Below are positions 8,022 through 17,144 of a stretch of 64,000 nucleotides of DNA, one piece after another. The notes under the pieces were generated by a model that was not told where the DNA came from, did not search any database, and saw nothing but the letters and a program-made list of their open reading frames with translations. The position numbers and the translations under genes are program-made. The stretch covers positions 1 through 64,000 of the forward strand of contig JAHHSJ010000005.1 in the NCBI GenBank assembly GCA_020025295.1, given 5' to 3'. Numbering within the stretch: the stretch's first letter is position 1; every line of letters starts with the position of its first letter. This stretch comes from Oscillospiraceae bacterium (GTDB taxonomy: Bacteria > Bacillota > Clostridia > Oscillospirales > Oscillospiraceae).

Positions 8022-9344
8022 TTAGTTGTCGTTCTGTGCTTCGTCTTTGGGCAGGATGGAGATGCGGGTTTCCTCCACACGGCGGTCACAGACCCGGAGC
8101 ACTTCAATGTGCAGCCCGTCCACATCCACGGTGAACTGGGAGCCGTCTCTGGGGATTTCTTCGGTTTCACTGAGAATCAGACCGCTGAGAGTGTTGTAGT
8201 TTTCCCGTTCAGAAAGCACCACATCCAGCGCCTTTTCCACATCCTTCAGCTCAGCACGACCGCTGATGAGCCAAGTGCCGTCTCCGTTGGGGATGATGTA
8301 GTCTTCGCTTTCGTCGTACTCATCGTAGATGTTGCCCACGATTTCTTCAATCAAATCTTCCAGAGTGATGATGCCCAGGAAGGCGCCGTATTCATCCGTG
8401 ACCACGGCAAAGTGGATGCGCTCTTTTTGCATCCGGCGGAACAGATCGTCACAGATGACGGTGTCCGGCACATAGATGGGCTCCTTCAGAAGCTCCCGCA
8501 CGGGAGTATCCTGATTGAGGAAGAAGTCCTTCACATAGAGCAGACCGATGATGTTGTCCGGATCGTTTTCGTAAACCGGGAAACGGGAGTATCCGGATTC
8601 CCGAATCAGCTCGGTAATTTTTTCCCGACTGTCCTGAATATCAATGGTTTCCACATCCACCCGGTGGGTCATTACATCGTAGCCCTGAATGTTGTTGAAC
8701 TCGAAGATGTTGTCGATCATCTCGCCCTCGGTGGATTCAATCAGGCCTTCCTCCTCGCTTTCGTCCAGCATCATACGGATCTCGTCCTCGGTGGCATTAT
8801 CACTGATCTCCATGTTGCGGATGCCGAAGATACGCAGCAGCAGGGAAGAGCAGACGGTGGTCAGCCACAGCAGAGGCAGTAGCAGAAAGGTGAGCGCTTT
8901 GGCAGCGGGGATCACCAGATTTGCCACGGGAAAGGGCTTCTCCATTGCGATGCGCTTGGGGATCATAACGCCCAGACTGAGGGTGAAAAAGCAGAGAATC
9001 AGAGAAACCAGAATCAGGGCAATGGTGTTGAGAGGCTCAAGACCAAGGGAATGCAGCGCAGCGATGCCGGAGAGCTGTTTCACCAGCCGGGGCGCCAGAT
9101 TGACCGCGGCAAAAGCGCCGGCCAGAAAGGCAGCAAAGAGGGAGAGCATCTCCACGGAGGACAGGAACCGGTCCGGTTCATCTGCCAGAGCAGACAGAGC
9201 GGCGGCGTGCTGATCGCCGTTCTCCGCGTCCGACTTGAGCTGGGCAGCGTTGAGGGACACCAGAGACTTTTCAGCGGCGGACAAAATAGCCGCAACGAGA
9301 ATCAACAGGAACTGCAGGATTAGTTGCCATATGAGGGGGTTCAT
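8022..9344 (-). CDS. CNNM/CorC-type (hemolysin family) membrane protein
   Basis: The 440-residue protein has the full three-part layout of this family. A DUF21/CNNM membrane domain (about residues 1-180, four hydrophobic segments, with SAAEKSL near the start) comes first. A CBS pair follows (about 205-330, including VMTHRVDVETIDI, SRFPVYE and VVTDEYGAFLGIITLEDLIEEIVG). A C-terminal CorC_HlyC domain (about 350-430, with the YNTLSGLIL core) ends it. Members are linked to magnesium or cobalt efflux and Mg homeostasis; the old hemolysin name is historical. It lies downstream of a DtxR-type regulator on the same strand but a terminator at 9441-9473 intervenes. Confidence 0.9.
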   Translation of the reverse strand: MNPLIWQLILQFLLILVAAILSAAEKSLVSLNAAQLKSDAENGDQHAAALSALADEPDRFLSSVEMLSLFAAFLAGAFAAVNLAPRLVKQLSGIAALHSLGLEPLNTIALILVSLILCFFTLSLGVMIPKRIAMEKPFPVANLVIPAAKALTFLLLPLLWLTTVCSSLLLRIFGIRNMEISDNATEDEIRMMLDESEEEGLIESTEGEMIDNIFEFNNIQGYDVMTHRVDVETIDIQDSREKITELIRESGYSRFPVYENDPDNIIGLLYVKDFFLNQDTPVRELLKEPIYVPDTVICDDLFRRMQKERIHFAVVTDEYGAFLGIITLEDLIEEIVGNIYDEYDESEDYIIPNGDGTWLISGRAELKDVEKALDVVLSERENYNTLSGLILSETEEIPRDGSQFTVDVDGLHIEVLRVCDRRVEETRISILPKDEAQNDN

Positions 9345-9440
9345 AGCTTTCAGACTCCTTTATAAATTGCTAAAAATTATACCACACTGCACCTGTGATT
9401 TCAACGAAATAGAAGCAATTTAGATCGCAAAAGCGAAGAA

Positions 9441-9473
9441 AAACAAAAACCGTCTGCCAAAAGCGGCAGACGG
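9441..9473 (-). terminator. Intrinsic terminator after the DtxR-family gene
   Basis: A 9-bp stem CCGTCTGCC/GGCAGACGG (9450-9458, 9465-9473) reads into TTTTTGTTT on the minus strand. Confidence 0.8.
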
Positions 9474-9478
9474 TGGTG

Positions 9479-9862
9479 TTACTGATCCGATTCGGAGGCG
9501 TGCTCCTGTAAATATCTCTTAAAGCACTGGAAGGTTTCTTCACTGATGTCATGTTCGATCTTGCAGGCGTCTGCCTGAGCAACGGCATCGCTGACGCCCA
9601 AGGAACGGAAGAACTTGGTGAGCAGGCAATGGCGCTGATAGATGGTAGAGGCCAATTCGTAACCCTTTTCAGTGAAATCCAACAGACCGCTGGCATCGGT
9701 AGTAATCATACCGTTGTCACGCAGCTGCCCCATGGCCACACTGACGCTGGGTTTACTGACATTGAGGTGATGGGCGACATCAATGGAACGACAGAAACCT
9801 TTCTCCTGACGAATCATGAGGATTGCTTCCAGATAATCTTCGCCGGACTTATGGACAGCCAA
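9479..9862 (-). CDS. DtxR/MntR-family metal-dependent regulator
   Basis: This 127-residue protein begins MAVHKSGEDYLEAILMIRQEKG, very close to the MntR/DtxR N-terminus. A winged helix follows (RSIDVAHHLNVSKPSVSVAMGQLRDNGMI, helix-turn-helix about residues 24-50), then a dimerization helix region with ACKIEHDISEETFQC, which holds the metal-ligand-type His and Glu residues. No C-terminal SH3-like domain is present, as in MntR. Such proteins repress metal uptake genes when Mn(II) or Fe(II) is bound. I chose a TTG start at 9862 because AAAGGGGG lies 8 nt upstream; an ATG at 9880 gives an unlikely leader. Its own promoter is at 9894-9922. Confidence 0.85.
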   Translation of the reverse strand: MAVHKSGEDYLEAILMIRQEKGFCRSIDVAHHLNVSKPSVSVAMGQLRDNGMITTDASGLLDFTEKGYELASTIYQRHCLLTKFFRSLGVSDAVAQADACKIEHDISEETFQCFKRYLQEHASESDQ

Positions 9863-9893
9863 ATAAAGGCCCCCTTTCATACAAGATAAATTC

Positions 9894-9922
9894 AGTATAT
9901 CATAGCACGGGAAAAGGGACAA
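9894..9922 (-). promoter_or_regulatory. Promoter of the DtxR-family gene
   Basis: Minus-strand TTGTCC, 17 bp, TATACT. The -10 region ends about 32 bp before the proposed TTG start. Confidence 0.6.
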
Positions 9923-9993
9923 GGGGAAAGTGAAAATCTTGCCAAAAGTGCCCATGGATGGTAAAATATCAGCCGTGAAACGGGGGAAACCAT

Positions 9994-10554
9994 ATGAAGA
10001 AATTGGCAATTTTTGATTTGGACGGGACGCTTTTTGATACGGTTCGGGTGAATTATCTGGCCTATCAGGAGGCGCTGCGTCCCTTTGGATATGAGATCAG
10101 CGAGGTATTTTTCCGCAGGGAGTGTTTCGGACATGATTTCGGCACATTTGGTCCGTGGCTGGCTCCGGGTCTGAATGAAGCGGGACTGCGGCAGGTCCAC
10201 GAGGCAAAGAAAGCGTGTTACCCGTCCTTCCTCGGAGAAGCGGTAAAGAACGAGCATCTGTTCTCCCTGCTCCATCGGATGCGGGAGGAATATCATACCG
10301 CATTGGTGACCGCTGGCTCCCGGGCCAACAGCAGTGCCATTCTGGAGCGGTTTGGTGAGCTGAATTCCTTTGATTTGATGCTGACCAGCGAGGATGTACC
10401 TCGGGCCAAGCCCGACCCAGTGGGCTTCCGGATGGCGATGGAGCATTTTGGCGTGTCCCCGGAGGATACAATCATTTTTGAAGATTCGGATACCGGTATC
10501 GCAGCAGCCAAGGCCAGCAAAGCGCACCTGATGATTGTGGACGGATTCCATTGA
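9994..10554 (+). CDS. HAD superfamily hydrolase
   Basis: A 186-residue phosphatase-like protein with all four HAD motifs: DLDGTLFDT (motif I, nucleophile Asp at residue 8), a VTAGS Thr (motif II), the Lys in RAKPDPVGF (motif III) and FEDSDTGIAAAKAS (motif IV). The cap between motifs I and II is the small alpha-helical type seen in phosphoglycolate phosphatase and beta-phosphoglucomutase relatives. The substrate cannot be assigned. The start is preceded by GGGGGAAACC-like sequence and the gene is convergent with the pyridoxamine kinase gene, sharing the hairpin at 10566-10592. Confidence 0.88.
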   Translation: MKKLAIFDLDGTLFDTVRVNYLAYQEALRPFGYEISEVFFRRECFGHDFGTFGPWLAPGLNEAGLRQVHEAKKACYPSFLGEAVKNEHLFSLLHRMREEYHTALVTAGSRANSSAILERFGELNSFDLMLTSEDVPRAKPDPVGFRMAMEHFGVSPEDTIIFEDSDTGIAAAKASKAHLMIVDGFH

Positions 10555-10565
10555 GAAAAGAAAAG

Positions 10566-10592
10566 CAGCGGCAGAGAGGTTCTCTGCCGCTG
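10566..10592 (-). terminator. Terminator between convergent HAD and kinase genes
   Basis: A 12-bp perfect stem (10566-10577, 10581-10592) with a 3-nt loop is flanked on the minus-strand exit side by CTTTTCTTTTC. Confidence 0.75.
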
Positions 10593-10608
10593 TGGTTGTC
10601 TTATTGAG

Positions 10609-11439
10609 TTATTGGGCAAGCTGTCCCAGAAATTCCTCAAAACAGATGCCGTCGGTGCGGGGAATGTCCAGCTCCATGGTGCGCTTCAGCGCATCGGCAA
10701 TGAAGTTGGCGGCTTTGGTGACTGCATTGGGGAGGGTGGCGCCGTTGACCAGATCGGCAATGAGGATGGAGGAGAACACATCTCCGGTGCCGCTGCGGCA
10801 AAGGCCCACCTTGCGGACCTGAAGCAGCTGATGGACGCCGTTTCGCTCATAGATGTAGTTGCCCAGCGTGTCCCCGAAGTCCAGACCGGAGATGACCACC
10901 TGTTCCGGGCCCATGTCGGACAATTGCCGGCACATATCCAGCAGGGTGTCCTCGTCGGTCACACTGCGGTAGGGGGTGTCGGTGAGCACACAGGCCTCCG
11001 TCAGGTTGGGGGTGAGGAGGTGGGCATGCTTCACCAGTCGCTTCATGCTCTGAGCCAGCTCCGTGGTGTAGGTGGGGTAAAGGGAACCATTGTCTCCCAT
11101 CACCGGGTCCACCAGCACCAGATTGTCCCCGGTGCCGAAGCGCTGTAAAAACCGTTCGACGATTTCGATTTGCTCCACCGAACCGAGGAAGCCGGTGGCA
11201 ATGCCTTCAAAGCGCAGCCCCAGATGCGCCCATTCGTCGGCATAGTGCTGCATGTGCTCCGTGCAGTCCGACCAGTAGAAACGGTCAAACCCGGTGTGGT
11301 TGGAGAAGATTGCAGTGGGCAGGGGACAGCACTGAATCTTCATGGCGGAAATAATGGGCAGCGCCACGGCGATGGAGCATCGGCCGAAGCCGCAGAAGTC
11401 GTTGATAACGGCGATTTTCTTTTGATGGTTGTGATCCAT
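10609..11439 (-). CDS. Pyridoxamine/pyridoxal kinase (PdxY-like)
   Basis: The 276-residue product belongs to the ribokinase-like PdxK/PdxY group that phosphorylates vitamin B6 vitamers. It shows AVINDFCGFGRCSIAVALP near the N-terminus, FSNHTGF, LVDPVMGDNGSLY in the middle, the TPNLTEACVLT stretch, and the C-terminal anion-hole motif SGTGDVFSS, with the catalytic Asp of GTGD. It is a cytoplasmic ATP-dependent kinase that salvages B6 for pyridoxal phosphate enzymes. The gene stands alone, transcribed leftward from the 11440-11600 intergenic region. Confidence 0.9.
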   Translation of the reverse strand: MDHNHQKKIAVINDFCGFGRCSIAVALPIISAMKIQCCPLPTAIFSNHTGFDRFYWSDCTEHMQHYADEWAHLGLRFEGIATGFLGSVEQIEIVERFLQRFGTGDNLVLVDPVMGDNGSLYPTYTTELAQSMKRLVKHAHLLTPNLTEACVLTDTPYRSVTDEDTLLDMCRQLSDMGPEQVVISGLDFGDTLGNYIYERNGVHQLLQVRKVGLCRSGTGDVFSSILIADLVNGATLPNAVTKAANFIADALKRTMELDIPRTDGICFEEFLGQLAQ

Positions 11440-11614
11440 AGTAAACCGGCTTTCTAAATAAGATCAGGAAACAAATTCACCCTGCTATGATACTCCGGAA
11501 CGGCAAAAAGGGGAAGTGTCAATTTGGAAATAATGGAGGAGACCAGGTGGAACGATTGCAATTCAGGTGAAAATTTGATAGAGTAAACTGAGTTCTTAGG
11601 AGAGGTTGATTCAT

Positions 11615-13690
11615 TTGGCGAAGAAAGAAAAAATCAAACAGTTTTTGCCGGTTACACGGCAGGATATGCTGGACCGGGACTGGTACTGGTATGATTTTCT
11701 GATGATTACCGCAGATGCCTATGTGGATCACCCCTCATTTGGTGCGTCCGTGATCTCCCGTACGCTGGAGGATGCCGGCTATCGTGTCTGCGTGCTGGCT
11801 CAGCCGAACTGGCGCACTACGGAGGATTTTATGCAGTTCGGCAAGCCCCGTCTGGGCGTGATGATTTCCGGCGGAAATCTGGACTCCATGGTGGCCCATT
11901 ATACCAGTGCCAAAAAGCACCGCAGTGAGGACCTCTATTCCCCCGGACGGCGGATGGGACTGCGCCCGGACCGAGCCACGGTGGTCTATTCCAATAAAGT
12001 TCGAGAGGCCTACGGAGACATTCCGATTGTCATCGGCGGTCTGGAGGCATCGCTGCGCCGGTTTGCCCACTACGACTATTGGGATGATAAGGTGCGCCGC
12101 AGCGTCATTTTTGACGCTCAGGCAGACCTGCTGATCTACGGCATGGGCGAGTATGCCACACTGGAGATTGCCAAGGCCCTGAAGAAGGGCAAAAAGCCCT
12201 CCGAAATTACCGATGTGAAGGGTACCGCATTTGTGGCGAAGGGACCGGAGGAGTGCTGCTTCCCCTCTGTGGAGGTACCGGACTTCCAAACGGTCAAAAC
12301 GGATAAAATGGCCTATGCCAAAGCCAATATGGTGGAGTATCAGGAGCATGACCCGGTGGTGGGCAAAGCGATTCTCCAGTGGCATGAGGATCGGCTGCTG
12401 GTGGTCAATCCTCCGGCGATGCCGCTCACGACCCCGGAGCTGGACCATGTGGCGGAGCTGCCCTATATGCGTCTGCCCCACCCCATGTATGATTCGATGG
12501 GCGGCGTGCCTGCCATTGAGGAGGTTCGCTTCTCTGTCACCCATAACCGGGGCTGTATCGGCGCCTGTTCCTTCTGCGCCATTGCCTTCCATCAGGGACG
12601 CATGATTACCTGCCGCAGTCAGGAGAGTGTCATCCGTGAGGTGGAGGAGCTGACCAAGCTGCCGGATTTCAAAGGCTATATCCACGATGTGGGCGGTCCC
12701 ACGGCCAACTTCCGCCATCCCTCCTGCCAGAAGCAGCTCAAGTGCGGTATGTGCAAAAACCGCAACTGCCTTGCGCCGGAGCCTTGTCCCAATCTGGACG
12801 CCGACCATTCCGATTACCTCCGGCTGCTGCGTCGTCTGCGGAAAATCGACGGTGTGAAGAAGGTGTTCGTCCGTTCCGGTATCCGATTTGACTATATGCT
12901 GGAGGATAAGAACGACGATTTCTTCCGGGAGCTGGTGAAATACCATGTCAGCGGTCAGCTGAAGGTGGCCCCGGAGCATTGCATCGACTCCGTTCTGGAC
13001 TATATGGGCAAGCCCCACATCGAGGTCTATGAGCGGTTCCAGAAAAAGTATCAGCAGCTGAATGAGAATGCGGGTAAGCAGCAGTTTTTGGTGCCTTACC
13101 TGATGAGCTCCCATCCCGGCTCCACGCTGGAGGATGCGGTGGCCTTGGCGGAGTACCTCAATAAGCTGCACCGCCAGCCGGAGCAGGTGCAGGACTTCTA
13201 TCCTGTCCCGGGCACGCTGTCCACCTGCATGTACTATACCGGCATTGATCCCCGCACCATGAAACCGGTCTATGTGGCAAAGACGCCCCATGAGAAGGCA
13301 CTGCAGCGGGCGCTGCTCCAGTGGAAACGCCCGGAAAAGCACGCCCTCGTGATGGAGGCGCTGAAAAAGGCCGGCCGCACCGATCTGATCGGCTACGGTC
13401 CGGAATGTTTGATTCGTCCCAAACCCGGACCGGCCCCTTGGGAAGTGGAACGGGAGGAGCGCCGCAAGGCCAAGGAAGAGGGCAGACCCTACCATTCCAA
13501 GACTAAGCGGGAAGGCTGGCACGGCAAGCCTTCTGAGCACCACGGGAAGTCCGGACACGGTTCGGGCAAGACGGAGGAGCGCCGGGGCAAATCGGACAGC
13601 CGCCGCAGCGGCGGTGACCGCCCCCAGAGCAAGCGCGCGGGAGAGCGCACTCGCAGCCATAGCTCCGGTCGGGGCAAGGGCAGACGCTGA
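11615..13690 (+). CDS. YgiQ family radical SAM protein
   Basis: This large (691-residue) protein matches YgiQ. It has an N-terminal segment ending DAYVDHPSFG, the radical SAM cluster motif CIGACSFC with Cys 314, 318 and 321, and then a second Cys-rich insert (CQKQLKCGMCKNRNC) typical of the family. The tail of about 100 residues is very basic and rich in Lys, Arg, Gly and Ser, suggesting nucleic acid contact. The reaction is not established. A TTG start at 11615 (TTG GCG AAG) is placed 8 nt after AGGAGAGG; the TTG at 11606 would abut the ribosome binding site. A terminator follows at 13725. Confidence 0.92.
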   Translation: MAKKEKIKQFLPVTRQDMLDRDWYWYDFLMITADAYVDHPSFGASVISRTLEDAGYRVCVLAQPNWRTTEDFMQFGKPRLGVMISGGNLDSMVAHYTSAKKHRSEDLYSPGRRMGLRPDRATVVYSNKVREAYGDIPIVIGGLEASLRRFAHYDYWDDKVRRSVIFDAQADLLIYGMGEYATLEIAKALKKGKKPSEITDVKGTAFVAKGPEECCFPSVEVPDFQTVKTDKMAYAKANMVEYQEHDPVVGKAILQWHEDRLLVVNPPAMPLTTPELDHVAELPYMRLPHPMYDSMGGVPAIEEVRFSVTHNRGCIGACSFCAIAFHQGRMITCRSQESVIREVEELTKLPDFKGYIHDVGGPTANFRHPSCQKQLKCGMCKNRNCLAPEPCPNLDADHSDYLRLLRRLRKIDGVKKVFVRSGIRFDYMLEDKNDDFFRELVKYHVSGQLKVAPEHCIDSVLDYMGKPHIEVYERFQKKYQQLNENAGKQQFLVPYLMSSHPGSTLEDAVALAEYLNKLHRQPEQVQDFYPVPGTLSTCMYYTGIDPRTMKPVYVAKTPHEKALQRALLQWKRPEKHALVMEALKKAGRTDLIGYGPECLIRPKPGPAPWEVEREERRKAKEEGRPYHSKTKREGWHGKPSEHHGKSGHGSGKTEERRGKSDSRRSGGDRPQSKRAGERTRSHSSGRGKGRR

Positions 13691-13724
13691 CCCTTCCAAG
13701 CAGAATTTTACCATGAGAAACGGC

Positions 13725-13765
13725 ACACCCGGAGACATTTTATGTCTCCGGGTGTTTTGCTTTTT
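13725..13765 (+). terminator. Intrinsic terminator of the YgiQ gene
   Basis: A 14-bp stem (13725-13738, 13742-13755) with a 3-nt loop is followed by TTTGCTTTTT. Confidence 0.88.
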
Positions 13766-13796
13766 GAGGGCCATTACACAAATTCTGTCAGAAAGC

Positions 13797-13825
13797 TTGG
13801 CAAATTGGGAGAAAAATGTTATAAT
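13797..13825 (+). promoter_or_regulatory. Promoter of the CarD gene, with a long leader
   Basis: TTGGCA (13797-13802), 17 bp, TATAAT (13820-13825). The start codon is at 14063, leaving about 230 nt of untranslated leader. The leader holds a small hairpin (GCGTTT...AAAACGC near 13838-13860) and otherwise nothing I can name. Confidence 0.7.
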
Positions 13826-14062
13826 TAACTCAGTAATTTGCGTTTGTCGACCGAAAACGCAGAAGGATGACTGGTAAATAATAGGAATTTACTTTACATA
13901 ATACGGTAGTTCAGCAATACGGCACCTCACAAGAAGAAAAAGTACAGTATTTGGATTGCGTAGGAATTTGGGAATACCACTCGTTTGCGGGCAAATGAGC
14001 AGGATTCTGATGATAGATAGATTGTGATTGTTATGGTATGGATGTAGAGAGGAGCACAAAAA

Positions 14063-14602
14063 ATGTTTCAAGTCGGAGAAACTGTCGTTTATGGAACTAC
14101 CGGAGTATGTACGATTTCGTCCATTGGACCGCTGTCAATGCACGGCGTTGATCGTCATCGCCTTTATTATACGCTGGAGCCGCTGCATCAGGAGGGTGCC
14201 GTCTATATTCCCGTGGAGGGAGAGCACCATAAGGCCATGCGCTATCCGTTGACGCAGGAGGAGGCGGAGCAGTTTGTGCTGCGGTTGTCCGAGATTCCTG
14301 CCTGTGATATTGAGGGACTGAACTTTAAGCAGCGCACGGATGCGTTTACCAATGCTCTGCAGCAGACGGACTGCGAGGAGCTGCTGGGTGTCATCAAGGC
14401 GGTGGCAAAGAAAAAGCGCTTCCGCCGGGAGAAGCAGCAGTATAATGTGGACTATAACTTCTATAAAAAGGCCATGAAGCTCCTGTGCATGGAGCTTGGC
14501 TATGTGCTGCATAAGTCGGAGGACTCCGTGCGCAAGCTGATTGAGGCGTGCTTGAACCAGACCGCAGAGGCGGAGAAGAAAACAGAACCGGTGGAGGAAT
14601 AA
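14063..14602 (+). CDS. CarD family transcriptional regulator
   Basis: The 179-residue protein begins MFQVGETVVYGTTGVC, the hallmark of the CarD/CdnL/TRCF RNA polymerase-interacting domain (about residues 1-65), followed by an alpha-helical C-terminal domain (about 70-165) ending in an acidic tail. CarD proteins bind the RNA polymerase beta subunit and tune open-complex stability, often at rRNA and housekeeping promoters. GAGAGGAGC lies 8-16 nt before the ATG. The gene is monocistronic, between its promoter at 13797 and a bidirectional terminator. Confidence 0.9.
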   Translation: MFQVGETVVYGTTGVCTISSIGPLSMHGVDRHRLYYTLEPLHQEGAVYIPVEGEHHKAMRYPLTQEEAEQFVLRLSEIPACDIEGLNFKQRTDAFTNALQQTDCEELLGVIKAVAKKKRFRREKQQYNVDYNFYKKAMKLLCMELGYVLHKSEDSVRKLIEACLNQTAEAEKKTEPVEE

Positions 14603-14647
14603 AGTTCCCCAAGGGCTGTGGAAAACCGGACAGTAAAATTAAAATCA

Positions 14648-14692
14648 AACCCCGAAGGGCATCCGCAGATGCGCTTCGGGGTTGTTTGTTTT
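14648..14692. terminator. Bidirectional terminator between CarD and MFS genes
   Basis: A 16-bp stem with one mismatch (14648-14663, 14668-14683) is followed by TGTTTGTTTTTG on the plus strand and by TTTGATTTTAATTTT on the minus strand. Confidence 0.82.
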
Positions 14693-14694
14693 TG

Positions 14695-15915
14695 TTATGC
14701 CTCGTAAATGGCGTGAATTTCTTTTCTTCTCCGCCAAATCGTTCCCCAGCATGCGGCCAAGGTGAGGAAAGCACATACGCTCATGCAGATTCGGTAATCC
14801 ATCAGCTCGCCGAGGAAGCCCACAAGGAGGGACAGCACGCTGCTGGCAGCCAGGATTGCCACCCCTTCAAAGGAATTGATGCGGGCACGGTATTCGTCCG
14901 GGATGTACTTCTGTACTGCTGCCTGCCGCATCGTGGCGCTGTTGACGCCCAGAAAACCCACAATGCCCCGGTTGACCAGCATCAGGGGATAGGGCAGCCA
15001 CAGAAGGAGCATATCCATCGTTTCGTAGAGTTGATAGACGAGAAAGGAAAAGCCGAACTTTTTCTTCTTCTCGAGCTTCAGATGGTAGCTGAACAGGCCG
15101 CCCAGAGAACGGCCCAGAAATTCCGCCACGGAGAAGAAGGCGTACATCACGCTGGTCAGACCCGGCATGGTGCTGAAAAACGCCACCATCAGCGGCCCAT
15201 AGCCCTGTGCCATGCCGTTGGAGATGCCCATGTAGGCGTAAATGCCCTGCAAGCCCTTTTCCCGGCGGAGATAGGCAAACCCGGCCTTGAAATCCTGAAG
15301 CCAAAGGGAAAAGGTGTATTTTTCCCCGTCCAGCTTGCGGTGCTCCTCCAGCGTGATGTGGTTTTCAATAAAAGCCGCCAGAATGGACAGCACACCCTGT
15401 CCAATGAGAATCCACGCCACGCCGATGGTGTTCATCAGCAGAGCCGCCACCGGCATCATCACCAGATTCAGTACCGGGTAGAGGGTGGCAGAGAAGGAGT
15501 AACCCTTCTCCTCCATTCCTTTGGGGATCAGATTGGGGTAAATGCTGTTGTAGGCCAGACTGTCAAAGCTGTTCAGGCAGGCCAGCAGCAGGGAAAACCC
15601 CAGATAGCCCAAGTAGTTGAAGGGCTGATAAAGCAGGTAAAGGCCGGCAGCGCCGAAAAAAATGCCGTTGATGAAGTCACCGGCCACCAGAAAGGGTTTT
15701 CGGGGAAAGCGATCCATCCAAGGGGCAAGAAAGGTGGGAATCAGAAATCCGGGGATGACCCGAATGGCGATTACCAATGCCGATGCCAGCGTGCTTTGTG
15801 TTTTTACAAACACCAAGAAGGAAAGGGCAAAGCTGCCGGCAATGCCACCGATGGCGCCCAGCGCTGTGGCGGTCATCAATAAGGTGTAGTTTCTGGTCCA
15901 AAGCGTTTTCTTCAT
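14695..15915 (-). CDS. Major facilitator superfamily transporter
   Basis: A 406-residue integral membrane protein with about 12 predicted membrane segments. It resembles the MFS_3/EntS-like exporter group: an N-terminal cytosolic stretch leading into LLMTATALGAIGGIAGS, the loop 2-3 sequence APWMDRFPRKP (the D-R-x-x-R/K motif A of MFS), and a central basic loop (KLEKKKKF) between the two halves. Substrate unknown; drug or siderophore export is typical for this group. Start at 15915 is preceded by GGAGGGATT. The HTH-TPR regulator gene lies just upstream on the same strand and could control it. Confidence 0.85.
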   Translation of the reverse strand: MKKTLWTRNYTLLMTATALGAIGGIAGSFALSFLVFVKTQSTLASALVIAIRVIPGFLIPTFLAPWMDRFPRKPFLVAGDFINGIFFGAAGLYLLYQPFNYLGYLGFSLLLACLNSFDSLAYNSIYPNLIPKGMEEKGYSFSATLYPVLNLVMMPVAALLMNTIGVAWILIGQGVLSILAAFIENHITLEEHRKLDGEKYTFSLWLQDFKAGFAYLRREKGLQGIYAYMGISNGMAQGYGPLMVAFFSTMPGLTSVMYAFFSVAEFLGRSLGGLFSYHLKLEKKKKFGFSFLVYQLYETMDMLLLWLPYPLMLVNRGIVGFLGVNSATMRQAAVQKYIPDEYRARINSFEGVAILAASSVLSLLVGFLGELMDYRICMSVCAFLTLAACWGTIWRRRKEIHAIYEA

Positions 15916-16007
15916 TCTAAATCCCTCCATGTCTTTATTGTAGCATCTGCTTAAATGGAGAACAATAGGACATATCTGGGACAATTTTTGAAAAATATTC
16001 GCTTTAA

Positions 16008-17144
16008 TCAGGATAAATGCTTACATCCGGGAAATTCCAGCAAAAGAGCGGCTGCCTGCTTATATTGGCGGTGATGCTCGTACCATTCCAGCATCCAAGG
16101 CATATGAAACAGGCAGAACCCCACCGGTTCATATTTGCGGCACAGGGCGAAGGTGGTTTGCAGGGAGGTGCCGTAGGTGTCGGAGTCCAGATAATCGGGG
16201 GTGGTGAGGCGCAGCCGCACCGTGCGGCACAGTTCCCGTTCCAGTCCCTCCGGGGAGTGGTCCGGCAGAGTGTCCGCTCGGTCCAGAGCCGCAAGAGCCT
16301 CTTCAGTGCGCCCCAGTTTCTCACAGCAGATGGCCAGCTTGTGAAGGGTCAGGCGTGCGTTGGACTCCTTTTGGGTTTCAAAGTAGCCCATGGCCTGCTC
16401 ATACCGCCCGGCCTCAATGCAGGTGGCGGCGATGTTGTAGTTGATGGACTCCAAATCATCTTCATTCCCCAGCGCCCGAGCCAGCCGACGGGCGATGGTG
16501 TAGTGGCGCTCCATGGCGTCTAAATCCAGCAGGTTGGAGTAGCAGCAGCCCAGAATGATCCGAGCCTTCAGCATGATTTGGGGACGGCCTTCCTCCGCTC
16601 CTAGGGTGCAGGTTCGCTGCATCAGTTCCACCGCCTGAGCGGTGTCGCCTCGCTTGTAACAGGCGGAGCCGGCCCGCATACAGGTGTATCCGCAGGGATA
16701 CAGGGAGATGGCTTCCTCCTGCCGTTCCTGCAAAATCCGCTGGAGTGCCAGCTGCTTGGGAGACATCAGTGGCTCCAGCTCACGGTCAAGGGGAGCGCCG
16801 CAGGTCATGATGCGGGAAATCAGCAGCACATCCAGCCCCCATGGGCTGTTTTCAAGCTTGCTCCATGCCTCGCTCTGCATCAAAGCGAGCACCTGATCCT
16901 GCTCGTCGGAGAACAGCAGCTCGTAGGCGGATGCAATCGGTTCTCCGCTGCACCCGTCCTCTGCGTCCACCCATGGCAGCCCCAGCCGTTCAAACAGCAG
17001 ATGCACCACTTCTTCTGAGGGGGAAGCCTTGCCCTGTTCAATTTTTGAGAGGTAGGAGGGGGTGCAGATGCCTTTACACAGACCTTCCTGACTCCAATCC
17101 CGTTCTAAGCGGGTCTTGCGGATCAAATAAGAGGCGTAATCCAT
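16008..17144 (-). CDS. XRE-type HTH regulator with TPR repeats
   Basis: The 378-residue protein has an N-terminal helix-turn-helix (about residues 8-60, with WSQEGLCKGICTPSYLSKIEQGKASPS) followed by about 300 residues of helical repeats. Several read as tetratricopeptide units, for example INYNIAATCIEAGRYEQAMGYFE and LHKLAICCEKLGRTEEALAALDRAD. This is the RRNPP-like layout (PlcR, Rgg, AimR) in which a peptide or partner may bind the TPR part, but no peptide gene is evident next to it. Upstream on the minus strand is a TATAAT-type -10 near 17219-17224. It may regulate itself or the downstream MFS gene. Confidence 0.82.
   Translation of the reverse strand: MDYASYLIRKTRLERDWSQEGLCKGICTPSYLSKIEQGKASPSEEVVHLLFERLGLPWVDAEDGCSGEPIASAYELLFSDEQDQVLALMQSEAWSKLENSPWGLDVLLISRIMTCGAPLDRELEPLMSPKQLALQRILQERQEEAISLYPCGYTCMRAGSACYKRGDTAQAVELMQRTCTLGAEEGRPQIMLKARIILGCCYSNLLDLDAMERHYTIARRLARALGNEDDLESINYNIAATCIEAGRYEQAMGYFETQKESNARLTLHKLAICCEKLGRTEEALAALDRADTLPDHSPEGLERELCRTVRLRLTTPDYLDSDTYGTSLQTTFALCRKYEPVGFCLFHMPWMLEWYEHHRQYKQAAALLLEFPGCKHLS

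Noticed and set aside
8022..9344. Hemolysin function for the CNNM/CBS/CorC protein
   Set aside because: The name is inherited from an early clone; the domain set points to divalent-cation homeostasis, not toxin activity.
11735..13774. 679-codon open frame on the minus strand
   Set aside because: It is the mirror of the YgiQ gene, which has clear radical SAM motifs; the reverse frame is His/Gln/Leu-rich with no family similarity.
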